DNA of 64,000 bases, from positions 1,908,630-1,972,629 of the forward strand of contig NZ_VIWX01000001.1 in the NCBI RefSeq assembly GCF_007829955.1. Direction: 5' to 3'. Numbering within the stretch: the stretch's first letter is position 1; every line of letters begins with the position of its first letter. The notes beneath the pieces were generated by a model that was not told the origin of the DNA, made no database searches, and worked only from the letters and a program-made list of their open reading frames with translations. The position numbers and the translations under genes were made by a program. Below, one piece after another: positions 9,403-18,444 of the stretch. The stretch is from Saccharopolyspora dendranthemae (GTDB taxonomy: Bacteria > Actinomycetota > Actinomycetes > Mycobacteriales > Pseudonocardiaceae).

Positions 9403-10703
9403 GTCGGTTCACCTTCCACGCGCATCACGCTGACCACTTCGCGCACAATCGGGAGCTGCGCAATCTTGTCCACTGTGGACGACAGTGCTGCGTCGTCGGC
9501 CGTGTGCGTGACCACCACGAGACTGGCCTCCGCACCCCTGCCCTGCTGACGCACCACCGAAATGCTCACATCGTGCTCGTTGAACGTCGCCGCGACCTGC
9601 GAGAGCACGCCCGGCTTGTCCGCCACGTCGAGACTGATGTGGTAGCGGGTGGGGGTTTTGCCCATGGGCTGCACCGGCAATTCGGCGTGCGCGGATTCGC
9701 GCGGTCCCTTGCCCTTCACGACCAGGTTCCGGGCGACCGCGACGAGGTCTCCCAGCACCGCGCTCGCAGTCGGCGCACCCCCGGCACCCTGCCCGTAGAA
9801 CATGAGCTGACCGGCGGCTTCCGCCTCCACGAACACCGCGTTGAACGCCCCGCCCACGCCGGCCAGCGGGTGGCTGCGGGGAATCATCGCCGGATGCACG
9901 CGCGCCGAGACGGACTCCACGCCGTTGTCGTCCACCACGCGCTCGCAGATCGCCAGCAACTTCACCGTGCGGTCGAGGGTGACCGCAGCCGCGATGTCGC
10001 CCGGCGTGACAGCCGAGATCCCCTCGCGGTGCACCTCGCTGGCCGTGACCCGGGTGTGGAACGCCAGCGACGCGAGAATGGCGGCCTTCGCCGCGGCGTC
10101 GAACCCGTCCACGTCCGCCGTCGGGTCCGCCTCCGCGTAGCCCAGTCGCCCGGCCTCGTCGAGGGTCTCCGAATAGCCGGCTCCGGTGGAGTCCATCGCC
10201 GACAGGATGTAGTTGGTCGTGCCGTTGACGATGCCCATGACCCGGTTGATCCGGTCCCCGGCCAACGACTCGCGCAGCGGCCGCAACAGCGGAATCGCGC
10301 CTGCCACGGAAGCCTCGAAGTAGATGTCGGTGCCCGCCTCGTCCGCGGCCGCGTAGAGCTCCGACCCGTGCTCGGCCAGCAGCGCCTTGTTCGCCGTCAC
10401 CACCGACTTGCCCGAGCGCAACGCCGTCAGCAACAGCGACCGGGCAGGTTCGATGCCGCCGATGAGCTCGACGACGACATCCACATCACCCTCCACCAAC
10501 GCCTGAGCGTCGGTGGTCAACAGGTTCTCGGGCACCTCGGGATGCTTGTGCGGGCGCCGCACGGCGACGCCGGTGACCAGCATCGGGGCACCGGTGCGCG
10601 CCGCGAATTCCTCCGGTTGGTCCTGCAGCAGCCGCAGCACCTCTGTGCCCACGGTGCCGCACCCCAACAGCGCGACCCTGATCGGTTCACGGTCCCGGAT
10701 CAC
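9399..10703 (-). CDS. hom: Homoserine dehydrogenase with C-terminal ACT domain
   Basis: The enzyme reduces aspartate semialdehyde to homoserine, at the branch toward threonine and methionine. The N-terminal Rossmann fold has [17 protein letters not shown]; the catalytic domain follows with [14 protein letters not shown]. The last 80 residues ([19 protein letters not shown]) are an ACT domain, the usual threonine feedback site. At 434 residues it is monofunctional, not fused to aspartokinase. GTG at 10703 is preceded by GGAGG, and the stop of lysA is directly adjacent. Confidence 0.96.
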   Translation of the reverse strand: MIRDREPIRVALLGCGTVGTEVLRLLQDQPEEFAARTGAPMLVTGVAVRRPHKHPEVPENLLTTDAQALVEGDVDVVVELIGGIEPARSLLLTALRSGKSVVTANKALLAEHGSELYAAADEAGTDIYFEASVAGAIPLLRPLRESLAGDRINRVMGIVNGTTNYILSAMDSTGAGYSETLDEAGRLGYAEADPTADVDGFDAAAKAAILASLAFHTRVTASEVHREGISAVTPGDIAAAVTLDRTVKLLAICERVVDDNGVESVSARVHPAMIPRSHPLAGVGGAFNAVFVEAEAAGQLMFYGQGAGGAPTASAVLGDLVAVARNLVVKGKGPRESAHAELPVQPMGKTPTRYHISLDVADKPGVLSQVAATFNEHDVSISVVRQQGRGAEASLVVVTHTADDAALSSTVDKIAQLPIVREVVSVMRVEGEPT

Positions 10704-12122
10704 TCACACCTCCAGCCGGAGCAGGTCGTCCTCGGTCTCCCTGCGCAGCAACAATCGCGCCTGACCAGCGCTCACCGCAACGACCGGCGGCTTGGGCAGG
10801 CGGTTGTAGTTGCTGGCCATCACGTAGCAGTACGCCCCGGTGGCGGCCACCGCGAGCAGGTCTCCCGGAGCAATGTCCTCTGGAAGCCAGCAATCGCGCA
10901 CCACTACGTCACCGGACTCACAGTGCTTGCCCACGATGCGGGACAGAACCGGCTCCGCCTCGGCCGAGCGCGACACCAATCGGCTGTCGTAGACCGCGTC
11001 GTAGAGGGAGGTGCGGATGTTGTCGCTCATGCCGCCGTCAACGCTGACGTAACGACGATCGACGTCAGCCCCGATCGCGACGTCCTTGATCGTGCCCACC
11101 TCGTAGACCGTCATCATGCTCGGGCCGACGATGGCGCGGCCCGGCTCCACGGCGATCTTGGGCGTCGGCAGACCGGCGTTGTCGGCTTCCTTGCCGACGA
11201 TCTCGAACAGCCGAGTCGCCAGCTGCGAGGGAGGCATCGGGTCGTCCTCGGAGGTGTAGGCGATGCCCAGCCCACCACCGAGGTCCACGGTGTCGGCAGC
11301 GGCCAGCGCCTCCTCACCGTGCTCCTCGCGCAGCTCGGCCAGCAGCCGGACCACGCGGTGCGCGGCCAGTTCGAATCCGTCCACCTCGAAGATCTGCGAA
11401 CCGATGTGGCTGTGCAGGCCGGCCAGCTTCAGCGCATCGGCCTTGAACACCCGACGCACCGCCTCGGCGGCCTGCCCCGCGGCCAGCGAGAACCCGAACT
11501 TCTGGTCCTCGTGCGCGGTGGCGATGAACTCGTGGGTGTGCGCCTCGACGCCGACGGTGACCCGCACCAGCACCCGCTGCGTGGTGCCGCGCTGGGCGGC
11601 GATGTGGTCGAGCCGGGCGATCTCGTGGAACGAGTCGAGCACGACGGAACCGACGCCGGCTTCCACGGCAGCGGTCAGCTCCGCGACGGACTTGTTGTTG
11701 CCGTGGAACGTGATGCGCTCTGCCGGGAACCCCGCGCGCAGCGCGACGGCCAGCTCGCCGCCGCTGCACACGTCGAGGCTCAGCCCCTCCTCGGCGACCC
11801 AGCGGGCCACCTCGGTGCAGAGGAACGCCTTGGAGGCGTAGTGCACCGCGGACGGGTCGCCGAAAGCCTCGGCGTAGTCGCGGCAGCGGGACCGGAAGTC
11901 GTCCTCGTCGAGCACGAACAGCGGTGTGCCGTACTGCTCGGCGAGCTCGCGGACGTCCAAGCCCGCGACGCGGACGACGCCGTCGGGACCGCGCTCGCTG
12001 TTGCGCGGCCACACGTGCGGGTGCAGCAGATCGATCTCCCCGGTCGTCGCCGGGGACGGTCCTGCGGTGTTGCCGGGCGGCACGACGTCGGCGTGCCGCG
12101 GCCCGGCGGGATGGGCGCGCAT
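10704..12122 (-). CDS. lysA: Diaminopimelate decarboxylase
   Basis: LysA decarboxylates meso-diaminopimelate to lysine, the last step of the pathway. It is a PLP enzyme of the alanine racemase-fold group III: the cofactor lysine is in [16 protein letters not shown] and the specificity region ends with [17 protein letters not shown]. The 472-residue length is normal. ATG at 12122 has AAGGAG ten bases upstream. It follows argS with a 94-base gap and directly precedes hom, an order seen in many actinobacteria. Confidence 0.96.
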   Translation of the reverse strand: MRAHPAGPRHADVVPPGNTAGPSPATTGEIDLLHPHVWPRNSERGPDGVVRVAGLDVRELAEQYGTPLFVLDEDDFRSRCRDYAEAFGDPSAVHYASKAFLCTEVARWVAEEGLSLDVCSGGELAVALRAGFPAERITFHGNNKSVAELTAAVEAGVGSVVLDSFHEIARLDHIAAQRGTTQRVLVRVTVGVEAHTHEFIATAHEDQKFGFSLAAGQAAEAVRRVFKADALKLAGLHSHIGSQIFEVDGFELAAHRVVRLLAELREEHGEEALAAADTVDLGGGLGIAYTSEDDPMPPSQLATRLFEIVGKEADNAGLPTPKIAVEPGRAIVGPSMMTVYEVGTIKDVAIGADVDRRYVSVDGGMSDNIRTSLYDAVYDSRLVSRSAEAEPVLSRIVGKHCESGDVVVRDCWLPEDIAPGDLLAVAATGAYCYVMASNYNRLPKPPVVAVSAGQARLLLRRETEDDLLRLEV

Positions 12123-12216
12123 GTTGACAAAGCTCCTTCGCGCAGCCTGCCGCTGGACAGGCGGTGAGATGGGCAGCACGGTCCCTCGTCGTTGAGGGGA
12201 ACCCGCCTGCCTGCGA

Positions 12217-13878
12217 TTACATCTGTTCCGGCGCGCTCACGCCGAGCAGACCCAGACCGTTGGCCAGGACCTGGCGGGCGGCCTCGCACAGCTGAAGCCG
12301 CGCGATGGTCAGCGGATTGGACTGGTCGTCACCGGGCTGCAGAACGCGGCACGCGTCGTAGAACTTGTGGTACGCGCTGGCCACGTCCTCCAGGTAACGA
12401 GCCACCCGGTGCGGTTCGCGCAGTTGGGCGGCCGAGCTCACCACTCGCGGGAACTCGCCCAGGGTGCGGATCAGGTCGCCCTCACGTTCGTGGGTGAGCA
12501 GCGACAGATCGGCATTCTCCACGGCTCCCCGCTCGATGCCCAGGGATGTGGCGTTGCGCTGCAACGACGAGAGCCGGGCGTGCGCGTACTGCACGTAGAA
12601 GACGGGGTTCTCGTTGGTGCGCTTGCTGATCAGGTCCAGGTCGATGTCCACGGCGGAATCGACCGACGAACGGATCAACGAGTAGCGCGCGGCGTCGACA
12701 CCGACGGCCTCGACCAGATCCTCGAGGGTGACCACGGTGCCTGCGCGCTTGCTCATCCGGACCGGTTTGCCCTCGCGCACCAGGTTCACCATCTGCCCGA
12801 TGAGGACCTCGACCACGGCCGGGTCGTCACCGAGCGCCGCCGCGGCGGCCTTGAGCCGGGCGATGTAGCCGTGGTGGTCGGCGCCGAGCATGTAGAGGCA
12901 CAGGTCGAACCCGCGGGAGCGCTTGTCCCGCAGGTAGGCGATGTCACCGGCGATGTAGGCCGGATCCCCGTCGCTCTTGATGACCACCCGGTCCTTGTCG
13001 TCGCCGTACTCGGTGGAGCGCAGCCACCAGGCGCCGTCCGCGGCGTAGAGGTGGTCGGAGGCCTTGAGCTGCTCGACGCAGGACTCGACCTGGCCGGAGC
13101 TGTGCAGCGAGTCCTCGTGGAAGTAGACGTCGAAGACCGTGCCGAAGTCGTTCAGGCTCTGCTTGATCTCCTCGAACATCGTCCCGACACCGACGCGGCG
13201 GAAGACCTCGTGCCGCTCGTCCTCGGGCAGCTCGAGCACTCCCGGCTCCGCCGCGAGCACCTGCTGGGCGATCTCGGCGATGTAGTCGCCGCCGTAACCG
13301 TCCTCGGGAGCGGGCTCACCGGTGGCCCCGGCGATCAGGGAGCGGACGAACCGATCGATCTGCGCGCCCGCGTCGTTGAAGTAGTACTCGCGGGTCACCT
13401 CGGCGCCCTGAGCGGAAAGTACCCGTCCCAGCGCATCGCCCGCGGCAGCCCAGCGGGTGCCGCCGAGGTGGATGGGGCCGGTCGGGTTGGCCGAGACGAA
13501 CTCGAGGTTGACCTTCAGACCGGTGTAGAGGTCGCCGGCGCCGTAAGCGGCACCGCTGCTCAGCGCCTCGCGCACGATCTGGCCCTGGGCGTCGGCGGCG
13601 AGCCGTAGGTTCAGGAAACCAGGACCGGCGACATCGACGACGTCGATGGCGTCCTGGCTGGTCAGCGCCTCAGCGAGCCAGGTAGCGAGATCGCGCGGGG
13701 CGACTCCCGCCTTCTTGGCGACCTGCATCGCGAGGTTGGTCGCGTAATCACCGTGCTCCGGGTTTCGCGGGCGCTCGACCGTGACCGTCTCAGGCAGCAC
13801 CGACGTGTCCAGCCCACGGGCGGAGAGCACGTCGACGGCGGTGTTGCGGACCAGTTCAGCGAGCGCGGCAGGAGTCAC
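12217..13878 (-). CDS. argS: Arginyl-tRNA synthetase
   Basis: Class I synthetase charging tRNA-Arg. The 553-residue protein has the HIGH-like motif in [13 protein letters not shown], the KMSKS-like motif in [12 protein letters not shown], and the C-terminal DALR anticodon-binding domain ending [15 protein letters not shown] at 13878 gives the usual length. It heads the minus-strand argS-lysA-hom-thrC-thrB block; its promoter must lie in 13879-14132, shared with the divergent DUF3105 gene. Confidence 0.96.
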   Translation of the reverse strand: MTPAALAELVRNTAVDVLSARGLDTSVLPETVTVERPRNPEHGDYATNLAMQVAKKAGVAPRDLATWLAEALTSQDAIDVVDVAGPGFLNLRLAADAQGQIVREALSSGAAYGAGDLYTGLKVNLEFVSANPTGPIHLGGTRWAAAGDALGRVLSAQGAEVTREYYFNDAGAQIDRFVRSLIAGATGEPAPEDGYGGDYIAEIAQQVLAAEPGVLELPEDERHEVFRRVGVGTMFEEIKQSLNDFGTVFDVYFHEDSLHSSGQVESCVEQLKASDHLYAADGAWWLRSTEYGDDKDRVVIKSDGDPAYIAGDIAYLRDKRSRGFDLCLYMLGADHHGYIARLKAAAAALGDDPAVVEVLIGQMVNLVREGKPVRMSKRAGTVVTLEDLVEAVGVDAARYSLIRSSVDSAVDIDLDLISKRTNENPVFYVQYAHARLSSLQRNATSLGIERGAVENADLSLLTHEREGDLIRTLGEFPRVVSSAAQLREPHRVARYLEDVASAYHKFYDACRVLQPGDDQSNPLTIARLQLCEAARQVLANGLGLLGVSAPEQM

Positions 13879-14132
13879 CCTGTGAAGTCTAGGGATCCTT
13901 CGACCCAGTTCAGACGCCGGGTAGCCGCCCACTCCGTGGACTCGGTCAGGCCATTCGGCCCAGACCGGTGCCTGCGCACGACCGAGACGACCACAGGGCG
14001 TGATCGGGCCGTTGTCTGTGTGTGAGAACGTGTGGTGGCGAGCATTTGCCTACCGGCACACCGCCATACGGGCAATCTCTACACTGGCGGGCGCTGTCCC
14101 CAGGTTCTGGCGAGACGAGGTTTGCGAGCAGC

Positions 14133-14915
14133 ATGGCTAAGAACAAGGCGGTGCGCGGCGCCGCGGTGGTGAACCAACGGTCGATCCCGTGGGTGCTGGT
14201 CGCCGGGGTGACGGTGGTCGCGGTGTTCGCGTCGGTCATCTTCGGCTACGCCTACAGCCGGTGGTCGGATCAGGCAGCGACACGTGACGCGCAGGCCGCA
14301 GCGGAGAAGGCCACCGAGGCGTTCAAGCCCTCGCCGCAGAACCCGGACCCGTCGAAGGGGATCCAGGGCGTCGTCACCGCTGACTACAAGGCGCAGCAGC
14401 ACGTCACGCCCACCCAGCGCGTCGCCTACGACAAGAACCCGCCCTTCGGCGGCCCGCACGACGGCGTCTGGGCCGACTGCACCGGCGTGGTCTACCCGCA
14501 GCCGGTGCGCACCGAGAACATGGTCCACTCGCTGGAGCACGGCGCGGTCTGGATCGCCTACAACCCGGACAAGGTCGACGAGGCCTCCCTCGACCGCCTC
14601 AAGGTCCGCGCGCAGGGCAAGCCGTACACGATGCTGTCGCCGTACCCGGGCCTGGACAAGGCGGTCTCCCTGCAGTCCTGGGGCCACCAGCTCAAGGTCG
14701 ACAACGCCGACGATCCGCGGATCGACCAGTTCATCACCGCGCTGCGGCTGAACAACAACGGCGTGTACCCCGAGATCGGCGGTTCCTGCCAGGCCTACCC
14801 GGGCGCGTTCGACACCAACAACCCGCCGAAGTTCGACGCGAGTCCGCCCGGGCCCGACGCGGTCACCATGGACGGCAAGGGCTCGAACACGACCGCAGGC
14901 CAAATGGGGCAGTGA
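14133..14915 (+). CDS. DUF3105 membrane-anchored extracytoplasmic protein
   Basis: The 260-residue product has a basic N-terminus, one membrane helix (IPWVLVAGVTVVAVFASVIFG) and an outside domain with the family hallmark MVHSLEHGAVWIAYNP and YPEIGGSCQAYPGAF. DUF3105 proteins are actinobacterial, of unknown function; the conserved His and Cys residues suggest metal or redox chemistry, which is inference. It starts at ATG 14133 and overlaps the next gene by four bases (GTGA), so the two are co-translated. Confidence 0.88.
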   Translation: MAKNKAVRGAAVVNQRSIPWVLVAGVTVVAVFASVIFGYAYSRWSDQAATRDAQAAAEKATEAFKPSPQNPDPSKGIQGVVTADYKAQQHVTPTQRVAYDKNPPFGGPHDGVWADCTGVVYPQPVRTENMVHSLEHGAVWIAYNPDKVDEASLDRLKVRAQGKPYTMLSPYPGLDKAVSLQSWGHQLKVDNADDPRIDQFITALRLNNNGVYPEIGGSCQAYPGAFDTNNPPKFDASPPGPDAVTMDGKGSNTTAGQMGQ

Positions 14916-15580
14916 GCCCGTTGCCCCAGGCACGACGCATCACACAGGCCATCGTCGCCGTCGTCGCGGCGATCTCCCTGCTCCTGTTGGGGGCGGCGCT
15001 CGGACTGCTGGTCCGGGTGCCGTCCTTCGACAGCTCAGAACCCGAGGTCACGCCTGTCGACATCGGGTTCTCGCAGGACATGAGCGTTCACCACCAACAG
15101 GCGGTGACCATGGCGACGCTGGCGCGGGAACGCGCCGATGACGTCGCCGTCCGGCAACTCGCCTTCGACATCGAGACCAACCAGCGCGACCAGATCGGCC
15201 GCATGCAGGGCTGGCTGGGGATCTGGAACCAGCCGGCGCAGACAACCGGTCCGGTCATGCAGTGGATGACCGAAACCGGGGGCCACCAGCACGGCGCCGC
15301 TCCGATGCCGATGTCCGGTGGCGCGCTGATGCCCGGCATGGCCAACAGCGAGGAACTCTCCCGACTCAGTTCGCTGCGCGGACCCGAGTTCGACGTCTAC
15401 TTCCTCCAGCTGATGCTGCGCCACCACCAGGGCGGAGCGCCGATGGCCGAGTACGGCGCGGTGCACGCCTCCGTGCCCGCGGTCCGCGCCCTGGCCAAGA
15501 ACATGCTCGGTTCCCAGGGCAGCGAGATGGAACTGATGAAGACCATGCTCACCCGGCGCGGTGCTCAGCCGCTGAGCTGA
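14912..15580 (+). CDS. DUF305 family membrane-anchored protein
   Basis: After a membrane helix (AIVAVVAAISLLLLGAALGLL) comes the DUF305 four-helix domain with paired histidines at 60-61 (SVHHQQAVTMA) and again in MLRHHQGGAPMAEYG, plus a Met-rich stretch (GAAPMPMSGGALMPGM). Such His/Met sets are known to bind copper in some DUF305 proteins. GTG at 14912 overlaps the DUF3105 stop. The pair is followed, convergently, by a cation exporter, consistent with a metal theme though that is inference. Its TGA is the first codon of a dispersed repeat copy. Confidence 0.88.
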   Translation: MSPLPQARRITQAIVAVVAAISLLLLGAALGLLVRVPSFDSSEPEVTPVDIGFSQDMSVHHQQAVTMATLARERADDVAVRQLAFDIETNQRDQIGRMQGWLGIWNQPAQTTGPVMQWMTETGGHQHGAAPMPMSGGALMPGMANSEELSRLSSLRGPEFDVYFLQLMLRHHQGGAPMAEYGAVHASVPAVRALAKNMLGSQGSEMELMKTMLTRRGAQPLS

Positions 15581-15602
15581 GCATGGGAACCTTCCGCTCA
15601 CT
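15578..15602 (+). repeat. Dispersed repeat, copy 5
   Basis: TGAGCATGGGAACC, then TTCCGCTCACT; begins at the DUF305 stop codon. Confidence 0.85.
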
Positions 15603-15604
15603 CC

Positions 15605-15625
15605 GAGCGGGGAGCCACCCCGCTC
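15605..15625. terminator. Hairpin between DUF305 and the cation exporter
   Basis: GAGCGGGG (15605-15612), five-base loop, CCCCGCTC (15618-15625), directly after a repeat copy and touching the stop codon of the convergent exporter gene. Confidence 0.6.
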
Positions 15626-16541
15626 ACCAGGTCAGTTCGCGGCAGCGTGCGGCGCAGTCCGCCGGCTCGACCTGAAGGGTCGCGTGCTCGATCCGGTAGC
15701 GCTCGGACAGCAGGCGCTGCGCTGCGGTGAGGACGCCCCCATGATCGACGTCCGGTCCTGTCGTCAGGTGGGCGGAGGCGACTTCCATGCCTGAGGTCAG
15801 CGTCCACACGTGGAGGTCGTGGACCTCGGTGACCGAGGGCAGAGCAGCCAAGTCGCTGCGCATCTCCCGCACGTCGAGCCCCTCCGGCGCCTGCTGCACC
15901 AGGATCCGCAGCGCCTGACGGGCGAGCTTGAACGTGCGGGGCAGGACGAACAACCCGACGCAGACGGCGATGATCGGGTCAGCCAAGTACCAACCGAAGG
16001 CCCAGGTCACGAAGCCGCCCACCAGCACACCGGCCGAGCCGATGGTGTCGGCGAGGACTTCCAGGTAGGCGCCGCGCACGTTGAGGCTTTCATCGGCCCC
16101 CTTGCGCAGCAGCCCGAACACGACGAGGTTGGCCACCAGACCGGCTGCGGCGGTGACCATCATCGGCAGACCCGCGACCTCAAGGGGCTGCCGGAAGCGC
16201 TCCACCGACTCGAACAGGATGTAGCCGGCGACGCCGAAGAGCAGCAGGGCGTTGGCCAGCGCGGCGAGAACTTCGACGCGGTAGAGGCCGAAGGTGCGCT
16301 TGTTGCCTGCGGGGCGCTTGGCTGCCGTGATCGCGGCCAGCGCCATACCGACACCGAGCACGTCGGTGAGCATGTGGCCCGCGTCGGAAAGCAGGGCCAG
16401 CGATGACGTCATCCATCCGACGACCGCTTCGAGCACGAAGAAGGCGAGCAGCACGCCGAACGCGATGGAAAGCCTGGTCAGGTAGCGACCGGACGCGTGG
16501 GTCGCGTCAGCAGCGGATCCATGCCCGTGGCCGTGCCCCAT
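15624..16541 (-). CDS. Cation diffusion facilitator, divalent metal exporter
   Basis: A 305-residue CDF transporter exporting Zn2+, Co2+ or Cd2+ by proton exchange. The His-rich start MGHGHGHG, six membrane helices, the metal-site motif LLSDAGHMLTDV in helix II and DPIIAVCVGLFVL later, and the C-terminal cytoplasmic domain VTEVHDLHVWTLTSGMEVASAHL all fit. ATG at 16541 follows GAGGAGG with ideal spacing. A palindrome resembling an ArsR/SmtB operator lies 30 bases upstream, so metal-induced control is likely, but no ArsR gene is next to it. Confidence 0.93.
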   Translation of the reverse strand: MGHGHGHGSAADATHASGRYLTRLSIAFGVLLAFFVLEAVVGWMTSSLALLSDAGHMLTDVLGVGMALAAITAAKRPAGNKRTFGLYRVEVLAALANALLLFGVAGYILFESVERFRQPLEVAGLPMMVTAAAGLVANLVVFGLLRKGADESLNVRGAYLEVLADTIGSAGVLVGGFVTWAFGWYLADPIIAVCVGLFVLPRTFKLARQALRILVQQAPEGLDVREMRSDLAALPSVTEVHDLHVWTLTSGMEVASAHLTTGPDVDHGGVLTAAQRLLSERYRIEHATLQVEPADCAARCRELTW

Positions 16542-16569
16542 CTCTTTCGCCTCCTCACATCCACAGCGG

Positions 16570-16589
16570 ATACATAGCAAAGTATGCAT
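16570..16589. promoter_or_regulatory. Candidate ArsR/SmtB-type operator
   Basis: ATACATA-N6-TATGCAT, a near-perfect inverted repeat (one mismatch) in otherwise GC-rich DNA, 29 bases before the exporter start. Shape and AT content match operators of metal-sensing ArsR-family repressors. Confidence 0.5.
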
Positions 16590-16659
16590 GATTTCGGAGA
16601 CGGGGCGAAAGTGGCCTGAAACGTAGATCACCGCCACTCTCGCGCCCGCTCCCGCAGCG

Positions 16660-16686
16660 GTGACAGAAAGGTTCCCGTGCGCTCAC
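16660..16686 (-). repeat. Dispersed repeat, copy 6
   Basis: Reads GTGACAGAAAGGTTCCC on the plus strand, then GTGCGCTCAC; lies between the exporter and tRNA-Arg. Confidence 0.75.
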
Positions 16687-16786
16687 CGGACGACGACGCC
16701 ACGATGAACACCACCGACGCGCAAGCCGACCCCGCCCCGAACCCACGCCGAGCGTGCGTTAAGCTATCGATCGTCCGCAGCGACGA

Positions 16787-16859
16787 GCCCTCGTAGCTCA
16801 GTGGATAGAGCACTGCCCTCCGGAGGCAGGTGTCGCAGGTTCGAATCCTGCCGAGGGCA
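16787..16859 (+). tRNA. tRNA-Arg, anticodon CCG
   Basis: A 73-base cloverleaf: acceptor arms GCCCTCG (16787-16793) and CGAGGGC (16852-16858), discriminator A, anticodon stem CTGCC/GGCAG with loop CTCCGGA giving anticodon CCG for codon CGG, and a normal T arm with GTTCGAAT. The 3' CCA is not encoded. It is followed by a strong terminator. A decayed copy lies 1.3 kb away at 18090. Confidence 0.95.
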
Positions 16860-16875
16860 CAGCAGATGGACATCC

Positions 16876-16918
16876 AAAACCGCCCCTGGCCAGCAAGAAA
16901 CTGGCCAGGGGCGGTTTT
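16876..16918. terminator. Terminator of tRNA-Arg and of the LCP gene
   Basis: Perfect 18-bp stem (16876-16893 and 16901-16918) with flanking A and T runs, so it works in both directions: for the tRNA on the plus strand and the LCP gene on the minus strand. Confidence 0.92.
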
Positions 16919-17010
16919 GTGCGTGAGCCACTGTCCGCCGATGGTTGGAAGGCAGCAGGAAGGCCGGAAGCTGCTCCCGCGCATGACTTTCCGAGGATGG
17001 CCTTGGGTTG

Positions 17011-18039
17011 TCAGTTCACGATCAGATCTTCCGGGACCGGATCGTCGGCTTCCATCGCCGCGAAGAGCCGCAGCGCCTTCTGCTTGTCCCACCGGCTGGC
17101 CGTGGCATCGGTGACCGGAACCGTCGTCGTCACCACGCCACCCGAGGATATGCCGCGCATTGCCCAACCCAGCGACAGCAGGTCGCCGGGACCGTCCGAG
17201 TCGAGCATCGTCAACGCATCCGCACCCTCGTCCGCCAGCGCGTACGCCCGGAAGGGGTTGATCAGGGTGGTGATGCTCGACGCCTCGGAGACCAGGGCAC
17301 CGATGAACTCGCGCTGGTTGGCGACCCGGTCCAGGTCTGATCGCGGAGTCGCGTCGCTGTAGCGCATTCGCACGAACGTCAGGGCGTCCGGGCCGTTCAA
17401 TGTCTGGCAGCCGGCTTGGAGGGTTTGGCCCGTCTTGGTGTCGTGCATCTCCCCGTCCAGGCACATCTCGACGCCGCCGACCGCTTCGACGAGGCCCGTG
17501 AAGCCGCCGAACCCGACTTCCGCGTAGTGATCGACGCGCAGCCCGGTCGCCTGCTCCACCGTCTGCGCCAGCAGGCGGGGGCCGCCCACGGCGAAAGCCT
17601 CGTTGATCTTCACCCGGCCCTGCCCCGGGACCGGCACTCGCGAGTCGCGCGGAATGCTGATCAGCGTGGGAACCGTGGAGTTGTCCGGCAGGTGCGCAAC
17701 CATGATCGTGTCCGTGCGCTGACCAGACGCATCTCCCACGTGCAGGCCGGTCGCCGTCTCCGGATCTAACCCATCCCGACTGTCCGAGCCCACTACCAGC
17801 CAGTTCGTGCCCGCTGCGGCCTCCGGTCGGCCCGGGTAGTCGGGGAAGGCATCGATCCGGTGGACCGAGGAGTCGACGTGGAACCAGAGCCAGCCGGCGA
17901 ACACCACCGGCAACACCACCACGGCCACCAGCAGCAGAACCCCCCGACCCTTCCAGCCCCGCCTCGGCGCCCGCCCCACCCCACCTCTCACCGGGTGCGG
18001 CTGCGCATTCCAGTCGCGCCGGATCCTATTGGCGTTCAT
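17011..18039 (-). CDS. LytR-CpsA-Psr (LCP) family cell-wall polymer ligase
   Basis: LCP enzymes attach polymers such as arabinogalactan or teichoic acid to peptidoglycan outside the cell. The 342-residue protein has a basic N-terminus, one membrane helix (GVLLLVAVVVLPVVFAGWLWF) and an LCP domain with TNWLVVGSDSRDGL, the catalytic-site Asp/Arg set in QRTDTIMVAHL and ISIPRDSRV, and VRMRYSDATPRSDLDRVANQ. The ATG at 18039 is chosen because upstream in-frame sequence runs into a tRNA pseudogene. The gene sits between two direct copies of a tRNA-Arg/terminator unit. Confidence 0.92.
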   Translation of the reverse strand: MNANRIRRDWNAQPHPVRGGVGRAPRRGWKGRGVLLLVAVVVLPVVFAGWLWFHVDSSVHRIDAFPDYPGRPEAAAGTNWLVVGSDSRDGLDPETATGLHVGDASGQRTDTIMVAHLPDNSTVPTLISIPRDSRVPVPGQGRVKINEAFAVGGPRLLAQTVEQATGLRVDHYAEVGFGGFTGLVEAVGGVEMCLDGEMHDTKTGQTLQAGCQTLNGPDALTFVRMRYSDATPRSDLDRVANQREFIGALVSEASSITTLINPFRAYALADEGADALTMLDSDGPGDLLSLGWAMRGISSGGVVTTTVPVTDATASRWDKQKALRLFAAMEADDPVPEDLIVN

Positions 18040-18089
18040 ATCAATGAAGACGCCCCGGCTGGCCGGAGGTTGTCCGCTCCGCGCGACGA

Positions 18090-18161
18090 GTCCTCGTAGC
18101 TCGGTGGAGAGAGCACTGCTTCCGGGGGGCAGGTGTCGCCGGCCGAAAACTGCCGAGGGCA
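18090..18161 (+). pseudogene. Decayed tRNA-Arg copy
   Basis: Clearly homologous to the tRNA at 16787: CGACGAG precedes it, CTCGTAGCTC, GAGAGCACTG, GGCAGGTGTCGC and TGCCGAGGGCA are shared. The T arm is destroyed (GGCCGAAAA instead of GTTCGAATC), the acceptor stem has a mismatch (GTCCTCG against CGAGGGC), and the anticodon loop is changed. It cannot fold as a tRNA. Confidence 0.88.
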
Positions 18162-18170
18162 CCGCAAATG

Positions 18171-18196
18171 CGTCCCTGGCCAGCAGGCCAGGGACG
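18171..18196. terminator. Duplicated terminator hairpin
   Basis: CGTCCCTGGCC (18171-18181), loop AGCA, GGCCAGGGACG (18186-18196), a perfect 11-bp stem. It matches the tRNA-Arg terminator, and a C-to-T change in one arm is matched by G-to-A in the other, so pairing has been kept while the tRNA decayed. It now lies downstream of the minus-strand aldolase gene. Confidence 0.75.
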
Positions 18197-18215
18197 GTAT
18201 TGCGCGCCGGGTTTT

Positions 18216-18410
18216 TCAGCTGATGGTTGTAGGCAACGCGCGTGCATTCGCAGCAGACATCGCTGCGCAGTTGCGGACTACACCCCGGGACGACAAACCC
18301 TTGATATCGCTTGCGGTTTTGAGGGACCCGGACGCCCTTGGCCCCATGTCGGGCATCGGCTGGCACCGACGATGGTGCCGTTCCCCACGGTCGCAGAGGC
18401 CGACGCGACC
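18216..18410 (-). pseudogene. Possible remnant of a second LCP gene 3' end
   Basis: On the minus strand, stretches such as CAACCATCAGC and GCCAGCCGATG match the same order of sequence beyond and within the 3' end of the LCP gene (CAACCATCGGC, GCCAGCCGGTG). Similarity is patchy and there is no open frame. Inferred from eye alignment only. Confidence 0.3.
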
Positions 18411-18444
18411 AGAACGACCTTGCCTCCCGGCCTCCCGCCAGCCA

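Noticed and set aside
9504..12167. Very long plus-strand reading frame opposite hom and lysA
   Set aside because: A composition artefact of high GC; the minus strand has clear enzymes with catalytic motifs.
18090..18161. A second functional tRNA-Arg
   Set aside because: T arm and acceptor pairing are broken; treated as a pseudogene.
16787..18161. Integrative element flanked by tRNA attachment sites
   Set aside because: The direct repeat covers the whole tRNA, its upstream bases and its terminator, not just the 3' end, and there is no integrase between; duplication is simpler.
18040..18366. Longer N-terminus for the LCP protein
   Set aside because: The extra frame runs through the tRNA pseudogene and hairpin.
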